Below the pieces are notes generated by a model. It did not search any database and was not told the DNA's origin. It saw only the letters and a program-made list of their open reading frames with translations. The translations under genes and the position numbers were made by a program. From Lishizhenia sp. (GTDB lineage Bacteria > Bacteroidota > Bacteroidia > Flavobacteriales_D > Crocinitomicaceae), in contig SKHH01000265.1 in the NCBI GenBank assembly GCA_007117055.1, positions 1-7,974 on the forward strand: a DNA stretch of 7,974 nt, read 5' to 3'. This document shows positions 1-6,968 of this stretch, in pieces (within the stretch, counting starts at the first letter, position 1; each line of letters begins with the position of its first letter).

Positions 1-1835
1 GAGAGGGGAAAAAGCGCTTTTTCTTTTTCAACCCAATGTTTGTATCCTCTTCCTTTTTTTTCATTGTTTAAATAATTGAGGTTTACCGGAACTAAATCAA
101 TCAGAATTGCTATTCCTAACCCTGCTAAGAAAAACTCTGTTTTGATGTTGAACTTTATGTAACTAAAAATAATACCTACGGCAATCATCAAAAAGAAAAT
201 GGAACGTGTCATACTGGAGTAAAAAATACCTTGGCGAACTTCCACTAGTGCGTCAAACTGCTCATTTACTACTTGTGATTGACGATTGATTACCTGCTGT
301 AATTGTTGCTCATCGGATATATCAATACCAAATTGCTCTTTTAATTGAACAGGGTCTTCTTGTAGAATTTGTGCTCTTACTTGATTTTCGTAATCGTATA
401 AATAGTCACGTTCATTTTGGCTTAAATAACCATCACCTAAACCTGTAAAAGACAGTAACACCATAAAACCTAAAAACGCTAATGAGGCAGCAACGAAAGG
501 CCTGAGGTTTTCTTTGATTTTTTCTTTCTCTTTAATTAATTGTTGTAAAAATAATACACCAATCAACGGAATGATTAGTTCCACAATTGCAAGGATAATC
601 GTAACAGCTCTAAATTTATTGTATCCTGGGATATAGTCTAGGAAAAAATCAGTGAATCCCATAAAGTTTTTACCCCACGAAAGCATTAAAGCAATGATCG
701 CAGCGACTAACAGATAATACTTCATTGTACCCGTGAGATAAACCATTCCAAGTAACGCCAAGAAAACAACAATAATTCCAACATATACTGGTCCTGAAAC
801 AATCGGTTGATCTCCCCAATACACATTATTTTCAGCTACTAACTTCGCTTTTCTTCTCAATTCTGGAGTTTTTAAATTTCCAGCAAAAGGGCTGTCTTTA
901 ATAGCTCCACTTCCTCCTCCTTTTATATAAGGAGATAGCAACGTGAAGGACTCACCAATTCCATAACTCCACTGGGTAATATACTCCTTGTCAAGTCCAC
1001 TCGTTTGAATATTTTCGTTAGAAGTTCCATCCGGTGAAATCGTCAAATCATTTCCTCCTCGAATGGTGTGTTTAGCGTATTCGTTTGTCAATTGAATATT
1101 CCCATAGTTAATGCTCAGCGCAAACCCATAGGCGATAAGTAAACCTAGTGTCGTGAAAGCAAACTTTTTAATTTCCTTTAATTGAATGTGACGCACTAAC
1201 TCGTGAACACCGAGTAATAAGAGTACGATTCCAATGTAATAAGTGATTTGAAAATGATTGGCAGCCAACTGAACACCCATAAAAAAAGCAGAAAGCAAAA
1301 CGCCCCATTTTAAACTACTTCTAAAGGCAAGATAAAACGCTCCAATTACGGGGGGAGCCAGTCCAATTGCTAGTGATTTCGTATTGTGTCCCGCTTGAAG
1401 AATTATGATAAAGTAAGTTGAAAAAGCAAAAGCTACAGCACCTAAAATAGCCACTTTTGGATCCACTTTCATGCACATAAGCATAATGTAAAAGCCAATC
1501 AAATAAATGAAAAAGTAGCCAGCGGGAGAAGAAATCCATAAGCGTAAAACCTGGATTGATTTTTTGACCCAATTTCCGCTATAATCAACTGTAATTTGAT
1601 AGGTTGGCATTCCACCAAACATAGAATTTGTCCAAAGTGGCTCCTCTCCAAAATGCTCTCTAAATTGAACTGTCTCGTTGGACATTCCACGATATTGTTC
1701 AATATCATGTTGTTTGAGACTGTAACCATTGAATTGTGGTTGAAAATAAATATACGTAATGGCTAAAAACAAGCCTAAAGCGAATAAGTGAATCCAATGT
1801 GAAGTGAGCAGTTTTTTGAAGCTATTCTTTTCCAT
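1..1835 (-). CDS. YfhO family polytopic membrane protein (partial, C-terminus off the left edge)
   Basis: This open frame starts at the ATG at 1835 and stays open for 611 codons to the window edge. An in-frame TGA lies three codons upstream of the ATG, so the start is firm. The protein is strongly hydrophobic, with about 13 predicted membrane helices (first near residues 14-30, then clusters at 104-240, 348-464 and 541-584) and large polar loops at about 31-100, 245-345 and 465-540. Features seen that fit Bacteroidota YfhO-like proteins are LWTNSMFGGMP (68-77), AGHNTKS (148-154), a SGLDKEY...WSYGIGE stretch (279-295), SWGK (386-389), PGYNKFRA (403-410) and DLVPVN (580-585). Family knowledge: YfhO proteins resemble GT-C glycosyltransferases, and B. 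subtilis YfhO acts in teichoic acid glycosylation. The substrate in Bacteroidota is not known to me. Family members are usually over 750 residues, so the missing part is probably 150 residues or more. It follows the lytic transglycosylase gene on the same strand, 109 bases away. Family call fairly sure, function unknown. Confidence 0.85.
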   Translation of the reverse strand, partial: MEKNSFKKLLTSHWIHLFALGLFLAITYIYFQPQFNGYSLKQHDIEQYRGMSNETVQFREHFGEEPLWTNSMFGGMPTYQITVDYSGNWVKKSIQVLRLWISSPAGYFFIYLIGFYIMLMCMKVDPKVAILGAVAFAFSTYFIIILQAGHNTKSLAIGLAPPVIGAFYLAFRSSLKWGVLLSAFFMGVQLAANHFQITYYIGIVLLLLGVHELVRHIQLKEIKKFAFTTLGLLIAYGFALSINYGNIQLTNEYAKHTIRGGNDLTISPDGTSNENIQTSGLDKEYITQWSYGIGESFTLLSPYIKGGGSGAIKDSPFAGNLKTPELRRKAKLVAENNVYWGDQPIVSGPVYVGIIVVFLALLGMVYLTGTMKYYLLVAAIIALMLSWGKNFMGFTDFFLDYIPGYNKFRAVTIILAIVELIIPLIGVLFLQQLIKEKEKIKENLRPFVAASLAFLGFMVLLSFTGLGDGYLSQNERDYLYDYENQVRAQILQEDPVQLKEQFGIDISDEQQLQQVINRQSQVVNEQFDALVEVRQGIFYSSMTRSIFFLMIAVGIIFSYIKFNIKTEFFLAGLGIAILIDLVPVNLNYLNNEKKGRGYKHWVEKEKALFPL

Positions 1836-1944
1836 ATTTTTTCAGTTCTTGAAATTTGGCATGAATATAATAAAACAAACTATCTTTTATCAAGAAGTTT
1901 TCTATGAATTCATAAATCAGAGCTTATATTTGATTGAACCCACT

Positions 1945-3393
1945 TTACTCATCAAACGAATTCTTGTATTCATTATATCGAATAAAAATTTTACGAACAT
2001 ATGAATACGTTTCAATTCCTCTTAGATAACCATATTTTACCACTTCATCTGTGTGATATTTTGGTTTAGAAAGTTTTAAAATATAATCTTCCACATTATC
2101 GTCCCACATGTGATGATCTAAACCATTTTTTTCTGTTAAACGCTGTGCATCTTGCACATGACCAAGACCAGCATTGTATGATGCAATAGTGAATTTTAAT
2201 CGTTGAATGCTGTCGCTAATCTCTTCCCAGTCTGCCCAGTTTTTTATAATTTTTTTCATTCCCCCTTGAATTTGAACTTTGGGGGAAGAGTCTGGAAATA
2301 CACCATAAGAAGGACCTGTTTGTGGCATAAACTGCATTAAACCATACGCTCCAGCCCAAGATTCTTTATGATCCACAAATTTTGATTCTTGATAAATTAA
2401 AGCCGCTAAAAAACGCCAGTCCCAACTGTACTCTTGTGCTACTTCACGGATAATATCGTCGAATGGTGAAATTTTACCGCCTCCAATCGATGAGTACTCA
2501 TCTCTTGATTTCGTGGGAAGTGCCCCTAATTTCAAGTATTTGTGTTTAATATGTCGAAAAGTAGTGGTTGTTTTAAACGATTCAAGCCAGGCATTTAATG
2601 TATCTCGTAAATTGGGGCTTGTTTTTCGTACTCCGATTCCTATTCTTTGTTTTACGGAAACTTCAAGCTCTGCATCAACATTAGGGTAGAACCGTTGATT
2701 AATTAAGGCCACATTTTTATCTGTTACGGTGTAATCAATTGTTCCATTTGCCACCATTCCAATAATTTCTTCTGGTATGATATCCCCATCCAACGATTTT
2801 ATAAAAATGGTATCTCCCAATTCTTCTTGTAAATGGATTAATCGTTTGTAATAACTCGAGTTACCCCAAACATGTACCGTTTTCCCAATTAAATCTCCAG
2901 GATCTGTAAGGATGTCTTTTTTCCAATTTTTTCTCCTTCGCGTTCTCCAATCATCTGGCTTTCGTTGCACCAACACTTGAGCAGTTTTCATGATAGGAAT
3001 ACTAAAATCAATTTCTTTTTGACGTTCTTTTGTGATCGTGTAGTTACAAGCAATTAAATCACCGTCACCACTATTCAACATTTCTATTATATGATCCAAG
3101 TCTTTAACCACTTTCATTTCAAGTGAAACATTAAGATGTTTAGCGAAATACTTTAGGATTTCATATTCTAATCCCATTTGAGCACCTTTGTATATAAAAT
3201 AACTATTGGCGCTATTTTCTGTTAATACAATTAATTTACCACGTTCCAGCACATCCGCTAAGTCTCCTTTGTGAATATGTGCTAAAGGATCAATCAATTT
3301 CTTTTCTTCTTCTTGGCTAGTTTTACAGGAAAGAATAAAAAGAAAAAGCCCGAAAATTTTCGCGAGATGTATGATGTTGTTCGTGTATTTCAA
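1945..3393 (-). CDS. mltF: MltF-like membrane-bound lytic murein transglycosylase (lipoprotein)
   Basis: Lytic transglycosylase that should cleave the MurNAc-GlcNAc bond of peptidoglycan, forming 1,6-anhydroMurNAc, at the periplasmic face of a membrane. Of 482 residues, 1-22 are a lipoprotein signal peptide ending in ILS before Cys23. Residues about 50-285 resemble an extracellular solute-binding family 3 domain (GLEYEIL at 74-80, DLIACNYTIT at 112-121, DFSIP at 129-133). Residues about 310-440 are the SLT domain, with catalytic Glu336 in IYQES, GLMQFMP at 351-357 and SYNAGLG at 405-411. This order, regulatory binding domain then SLT, is that of E. coli MltF, and the length is usual. The start must be non-ATG: no in-frame ATG exists between the upstream TAG and the signal peptide, and TTG at 3393 gives a good basic n-region (KYTNNIIHLAK). 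The stretch after Cys23 is KTSQEEEKK, acidic like the surface-export signals of Bacteroidota lipoproteins. No convincing promoter was seen upstream. Family call secure, exact start less so. Confidence 0.93.
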   Translation of the reverse strand: MKYTNNIIHLAKIFGLFLFILSCKTSQEEEKKLIDPLAHIHKGDLADVLERGKLIVLTENSANSYFIYKGAQMGLEYEILKYFAKHLNVSLEMKVVKDLDHIIEMLNSGDGDLIACNYTITKERQKEIDFSIPIMKTAQVLVQRKPDDWRTRRRKNWKKDILTDPGDLIGKTVHVWGNSSYYKRLIHLQEELGDTIFIKSLDGDIIPEEIIGMVANGTIDYTVTDKNVALINQRFYPNVDAELEVSVKQRIGIGVRKTSPNLRDTLNAWLESFKTTTTFRHIKHKYLKLGALPTKSRDEYSSIGGGKISPFDDIIREVAQEYSWDWRFLAALIYQESKFVDHKESWAGAYGLMQFMPQTGPSYGVFPDSSPKVQIQGGMKKIIKNWADWEEISDSIQRLKFTIASYNAGLGHVQDAQRLTEKNGLDHHMWDDNVEDYILKLSKPKYHTDEVVKYGYLRGIETYSYVRKIFIRYNEYKNSFDE

Positions 3394-3571
3394 ATGTCTG
3401 ATTTTATTTAAAATGTCAAAAACGCATTTCAGTTTCTATAAATATAGACAAAAAAATAAATATACGAATTGTTTAAAAATAAAAATCACACCTTGGACTT
3501 ATCCGTAGATCCAGAAATTGATAGTGTATAAAAGTTAGGAGTAAACTTGAGGATAAGCATAAAAATTTGAC

Positions 3572-4786
3572 TTATTCATCCACTTTTATGGAATGTCCCA
3601 TTTTATCTCGTTTGGTTTCGAGATAAAGTTTATTGTGTTTATTGCTTTTTATTTCGAGTGAAACGTTTTCTACAATTTCTAATCCGTAACCAATGAGGCC
3701 TGTTCTTTTCTTTGGATTATTTGACATCAATCGCATTTTCTTAACGCCCATATCACGCAATATTTGAGCGCCTATACCATAATCTCTTTGATCCTCTTTA
3801 AACCCTAGCTTTATGTTTGCTTCTATGGTGTCAAGTCCTTCTTCTTGCAGTTTGTATGCTCTCAGCTTGTTCATCATTCCTATACCACGACCTTCTTGGT
3901 TCATGTATACAATAATTCCTTTTCCTTCATCTTCGATTCTTTTCATAGCGGCTTGAAGCTGCGGGCCACAATCACATCTACAAGAACCAAAAATATCTCC
4001 TGTAATGCAAGAGCTATGCACTCGTGTCAAGATAGGTTCATTTTCTTTCCAGATGCCTTTATAAAGAGCTAAGTGTTCTTCTCCGCTATTCTTATCAGTA
4101 TAAGCCACCATATTAAAGTCGCCAAATTCCGTAGGAAGTTTTATTTCTACTTCTCGTTCAACCAGCGTTTCTTTTTGTATGCGGTATTTGATAAGATCTT
4201 CAATGGAAACAATTTTCAAATCAAATCGTTCCGCTATTTTCATTAATTCCGGAAGTCGAGCCATAGTTCCGTCTTCATTCAGAATTTCGACAATTACGCC
4301 AGCAGGTTCAAAACCCGCTAAACGAGATAAATCAATAGCTGCTTCTGTATGACCAGCTCTTCTTAAAACACCACCTTTCTTCGCGCGTAATGGGAAAATA
4401 TGCCCTGGTTTTCCCAACTCTTCAGGACGAATAGCTGGATCGATCAATGCTTTTACCGTTTTAGAGCGGTCACTTGCTGAAATTCCCGTTGTACAACCAT
4501 GTCCTACCAAATCAACTGAAACAGTAAAAGGCGTCTCGTATGCTGCTGAATTTGATTTCACCATGAGGTCAAGTCCCAATTCATCACAACGATCCTCTAC
4601 AAGTGGAGCGCAAATTAAACCACGACCATGTGTGGCCATGAAATTTATAATTTCAGGTGTAATATTACGTGCAGCCGTTAGAAAATCTCCTTCATTCTCA
4701 CGGTCTTCATCGTCTACAACAATTACTACTTTACCGTTTCTGATCTCCTCTAATGCCTCCTCAATTGTATTTAATTTGTATTCCAT
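3572..4786 (-). CDS. ribBA: Bifunctional 3,4-dihydroxy-2-butanone-4-phosphate synthase / GTP cyclohydrolase II
   Basis: Cytosolic enzyme that feeds both branches of riboflavin synthesis. The N-terminal RibB domain (about 3-202) turns ribulose 5-phosphate into 3,4-dihydroxy-2-butanone 4-phosphate and formate. The C-terminal RibA domain (about 208-375) opens GTP to the diaminopyrimidine. In the RibB part, the acidic loop DDEDRENEGD (25-34), RRAGHTEA with His146, and Glu167 in VIVEILNEDG match the active site. In the RibA part, Cys260, Cys271 and Cys273 have the spacing of the zinc ligands in E. coli RibA (Cys54, 65, 67), followed by NQEGRGIG (296-303), RDYGIGAQIL (334-343) and SNNPKK (355-360). 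All key residues seem present, so both halves should be active. Cys269 is an extra cysteine inside the zinc loop. The length of 404 is usual for the fusion. The ATG lies 20 bases inside an exact TAnnTTTG box on the minus strand. The gene is divergent from ribD. Confidence 0.97.
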   Translation of the reverse strand: MEYKLNTIEEALEEIRNGKVVIVVDDEDRENEGDFLTAARNITPEIINFMATHGRGLICAPLVEDRCDELGLDLMVKSNSAAYETPFTVSVDLVGHGCTTGISASDRSKTVKALIDPAIRPEELGKPGHIFPLRAKKGGVLRRAGHTEAAIDLSRLAGFEPAGVIVEILNEDGTMARLPELMKIAERFDLKIVSIEDLIKYRIQKETLVEREVEIKLPTEFGDFNMVAYTDKNSGEEHLALYKGIWKENEPILTRVHSSCITGDIFGSCRCDCGPQLQAAMKRIEDEGKGIIVYMNQEGRGIGMMNKLRAYKLQEEGLDTIEANIKLGFKEDQRDYGIGAQILRDMGVKKMRLMSNNPKKRTGLIGYGLEIVENVSLEIKSNKHNKLYLETKRDKMGHSIKVDE

Positions 4787-4805
4787 AGCTCTTACTCTCG
4801 TTTTG

Positions 4806-4813
4806 CAAAAGTA
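4806..4813 (-). promoter_or_regulatory. Bacteroidota-type -7 box for ribBA
   Basis: On the minus strand the site reads TACTTTTG, an exact match to the Bacteroidota -7 consensus TAnnTTTG. Transcription would begin near 4800, giving a leader of about 14 bases before the ribBA ATG at 4786. No TTG -33 element was seen at the expected distance. That such a short leader holds no FMN riboswitch is direct from the sequence. That it is the real promoter is inference. Confidence 0.55.
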
Positions 4814-4928
4814 CTACTATTTTTTCGTCTGCCCTCATGATATAAGGATAGTTTTGTACATTCTGCTAAGTTTCTTTCTCTAAATATATTAATTCAAAGC
4901 GTAGAAGTCTTGCATGACGGAATAATCG

Positions 4929-4936
4929 TATTTTTG
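4929..4936 (+). promoter_or_regulatory. Bacteroidota-type -7 box for ribD operon
   Basis: TATTTTTG matches TAnnTTTG exactly, and a TTG at 4910-4912 lies 16 bases upstream as a possible -33 element, slightly closer than the usual 17-23. Transcription would begin near 4941-4945. This lies just upstream of the preferred TTG start at 4952 and argues against translation beginning at the TTG at 4910, which would be outside the transcript. Inference from a consensus only. Confidence 0.5.
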
Positions 4937-4951
4937 TTTAAAATTTTTGAT

Positions 4952-5998
4952 TTGAGCTTTACCGATGAACTATACATGCAACGTGCCCTTCAATTGGCTG
5001 AAAAAGGAGGTGTTTTTGTTGCACCAAACCCTAAGGTTGGTGCAGTAATTGTACATAATGATAAAATAATAGGAGAGGGGTTTCACAAAAAATATGGAGA
5101 GGCACATGCTGAAGTAAATGCGGTGGAATCCGTAACGAATAAAGACGTTCTCAAAGAAGCCACTATTTATGTTACGTTGGAACCTTGTTCTCATTTCGGA
5201 AAAACGCCACCATGTTCAGACTTAATAATCAAATATCAATTCAAACGTGTAGTAGTCGCATGTATTGATACTTTTTCAGAAGTGGCGGGAAGAGGTGTTG
5301 AACGCATTAGAAATGCTGGGATTCAAGTAGAAGTAGGTGTGTTAGAAAAGGAAGCACGGTTTTTAAATCGACGTTTTTTTACCTATCATGAAAAAAACAG
5401 ACCTTATATCATTTTAAAGTGGGCACAAACATTGGACGGTTTCTTAGACGAAGAAAGGGGAGAAGGGGAGACGGGAATTCATTGGATTACGCAACCAGAA
5501 ACGAAATGTTTAGTTCACAAGTGGAGAGGAGAAGAACAGTCTATTTTGGTAGGCGTCAACACTATTAATACCGATGATCCATTATTAAATCTAAGAAACT
5601 ACCTAATTGGTAAAAGTCCCATACGCTTTGTTTTGGATCCAGATAATAGTATAAAAAAAGAAACTAAAGTTCTATCAGACAATCAAGCTACTATTGTTTT
5701 TAATCAACGCAAAAACCACAATTTACCAGCACATACAACCCAATTCTCACTGTTAGAATTTAGTTTAAGTAATATATTAAAAGAAATTCATAAACAAGGA
5801 ATTAGCTCTATTTTTGTAGAAGGAGGCAGGTACACACATGAACATTTTTTAACTGCTAATTTATGGGATGAAACTCGCGTTCTTGTTGGAACTACAAAGT
5901 TTCAACAAGGCTTGAAAGCACCACTATTCACAAAGTCTCCAAATGAAGTCCGTAAATTTGGAAAAGACGAAGTACGTATAACTTATAACGAAATATGA
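4952..5998 (+). CDS. ribD: Bifunctional riboflavin biosynthesis deaminase/reductase RibD
   Basis: Catalyses two cytosolic steps on the pyrimidine branch of riboflavin synthesis: deamination of the product of GTP cyclohydrolase II, then NADPH-dependent reduction of its ribose. Numbered from the TTG at 4952 (348 residues), the deaminase domain (about 5-140) has PNPKVGAV (25-32), the zinc ligand His52 in HAE with Glu54 as proton shuttle, and zinc ligands Cys79 and Cys88 in EPCSH and KTPPC. The reductase domain (about 149-345) has RPYIILKWAQTLDG (150-163), WIT (178-180), VHKWRGEEQ (188-196), VGVNT (200-204) and FVEGGRYTH (288-296). Start choice: E. coli RibD begins with a DEYYM helix, and here DELYM lies at residues 5-9, so the first in-frame ATG at 4976 would cut it away. 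The frame is also open back to a TTG at 4910. No ATG precedes DELYM, so a TTG start is likely. The gene is divergent from ribBA, and its stop overlaps the start of the following transporter gene. Function secure; start uncertain (4910, 4952 or 4976). Confidence 0.95.
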   Translation: MSFTDELYMQRALQLAEKGGVFVAPNPKVGAVIVHNDKIIGEGFHKKYGEAHAEVNAVESVTNKDVLKEATIYVTLEPCSHFGKTPPCSDLIIKYQFKRVVVACIDTFSEVAGRGVERIRNAGIQVEVGVLEKEARFLNRRFFTYHEKNRPYIILKWAQTLDGFLDEERGEGETGIHWITQPETKCLVHKWRGEEQSILVGVNTINTDDPLLNLRNYLIGKSPIRFVLDPDNSIKKETKVLSDNQATIVFNQRKNHNLPAHTTQFSLLEFSLSNILKEIHKQGISSIFVEGGRYTHEHFLTANLWDETRVLVGTTKFQQGLKAPLFTKSPNEVRKFGKDEVRITYNEI

Positions 5999-6852
5999 TA
6001 TATTTACTTTTAAGCATAATTTCATCAACCTTAATTTTGGTCATTTTTAAATATTTTGAAAAGTATAATATTTCTACTTTTCAGGCGATTGTAGCGAATT
6101 ATTTTGTGGCGTTCACCGTTGGTTTTTTATTTTTTGGCAGTGATTGGGACGCATCTGCTTGGGAGAATGTGGATTGGATTCCTTTTGTTATCATTGTTGG
6201 TAGTTTGTTCATTTCGTTGTTTCTATTGATGGGAAAAAGTGCTCAAGCTAATGGGATAGGAACGACTTCAGTAGCCGTTAAAATGAGTTTAGCTATTCCA
6301 GTTGTTGCAGCGATTTACCTGTACAATGAATCCATTTATCTTAGTAAGGTTATCGGTGTGATTTTAGCTTTAATTGGTGTGTATTTAATCACTTATAAAA
6401 AGAAAAATGCAAGTGAAAATTCCTCAAACATTCTGTTTTTAATCATTTTATTTGTTGGAAGTGGATTGTTAGATGCCCTACTCAATTACGCAGAAAAAAA
6501 TGTATTAGAGGTATTATCACCAGCACTGTTCTCCGCCTTCGGGTTTGGATTTGCTGCATTAATAGGGGGGGGCATAACTATATATCAAGTACTTAAGAAA
6601 AAAGTAGTCATAGCTTGGAAAAATCTAGTTGCAGGAATAGTGTTAGGTATTCCCAATTTTTTCTCCATTTATTTTTTAATCATGGCAATTCGGCAACCAC
6701 AAGATGATTCGGTTACTTATGCATTGAATAATGTTGGAATCGTTTTGGCTTCGTTTTTAGTGGGTATCCTTTTATTCAAAGAACATTTATCTATACGAAA
6801 ATTTGTTGGACTCATTGTTGCGATTGTTGCTATAGTGTTATTGAGTTGGTAG
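5995..6852 (+). CDS. EamA/DMT-family transporter, coupled to ribD (possible flavin transporter)
   Basis: Inner-membrane permease of 285 residues with about ten hydrophobic helices (near 2-18, 29-48, 61-80, 92-110, 115-134, 145-163, 172-195, 210-230, 239-260, 267-284). It shows the two-repeat layout of EamA drug/metabolite transporters: each half ends in an ExxxxxKxxGxxLxxxGxxLI-like pattern (NESIYLSKVIG at 111-121, KEHLSIRKFVG at 262-272). Length is usual for the family. The start ATG overlaps the ribD stop as ATGA, so the two are very likely co-transcribed and translationally coupled. Known members RibN and ImpX carry riboflavin or FMN, so flavin or a pathway intermediate is a reasonable inferred substrate. 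The family is broad, however, and sequence alone does not fix the cargo. Codons 191-193 form a run of eight G, unusual in this AT-rich sequence. Confidence 0.85.
   Translation: MIYLLLSIISSTLILVIFKYFEKYNISTFQAIVANYFVAFTVGFLFFGSDWDASAWENVDWIPFVIIVGSLFISLFLLMGKSAQANGIGTTSVAVKMSLAIPVVAAIYLYNESIYLSKVIGVILALIGVYLITYKKKNASENSSNILFLIILFVGSGLLDALLNYAEKNVLEVLSPALFSAFGFGFAALIGGGITIYQVLKKKVVIAWKNLVAGIVLGIPNFFSIYFLIMAIRQPQDDSVTYALNNVGIVLASFLVGILLFKEHLSIRKFVGLIVAIVAIVLLSW
6565..6572 (+). repeat. G8 homopolymer inside the transporter gene
   Basis: Eight consecutive G form codons GGG GGG GGC for Gly191-193. It is the longest G or C run noticed in the window, the next being a run of six at 1350-1355. A change of one base would shift the frame after about two thirds of the protein. 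The run itself is seen directly; any slippage or phase variation is inference. Confidence 0.9.
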
Positions 6853-6949
6853 GAGGAGAGGGAAAGTTATTTTTTCATGTTTGATAATTTTCGTGAAGAA
6901 GGTTAATGTATATTGGAAAATAAACACTATGTTTAATTACAAATTTATT

Positions 6950-6957
6950 TACTTTTT
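6950..6957 (+). promoter_or_regulatory. Weak -7-like box before the putative outer-membrane gene
   Basis: TACTTTTT differs at one position from TAnnTTTG and lies 11 bases before the ATG at 6969, which would give a very short leader. No TTG at the -33 distance. The 116-base gap after the transporter holds no hairpin followed by a T run, so read-through from the ribD operon is also possible. Confidence 0.25.
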
Positions 6958-6968
6958 ATAGATACTTT

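Noticed and set aside
1321..1729. Two minus-strand frames of 76 and 83 codons
   Set aside because: Both lie inside the YfhO-like gene in another frame of the same strand. The long frame has coherent family motifs; these do not.
1804..2004. Plus-strand 66-codon frame across the gap between the YfhO-like and MltF-like genes
   Set aside because: It starts at GTG inside the antisense YfhO-like gene, ends inside the antisense mltF gene, is low-complexity Phe/Ile sequence from AT-rich DNA, and resembles no family.
3498..3557. Inverted repeat CTTATCC / GGATAAG in the gap between ribBA and mltF
   Set aside because: Only seven paired bases around a 46-base loop, with no following T run. Expected by chance, and not a credible terminator or operator without conservation.
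4787..4951. FMN riboswitch (RFN element) between ribBA and ribD
   Set aside because: I looked on both strands for its conserved blocks and saw none, and the inferred leaders of both genes are too short to contain it.
6851..6906. AGGAGG at the transporter stop followed by a nine-codon ORF at 6877
   Set aside because: The spacing from AGGAGG to the ATG is about 20 bases, Bacteroidota seldom use such sites, and nine codons without homology are not a supportable gene.
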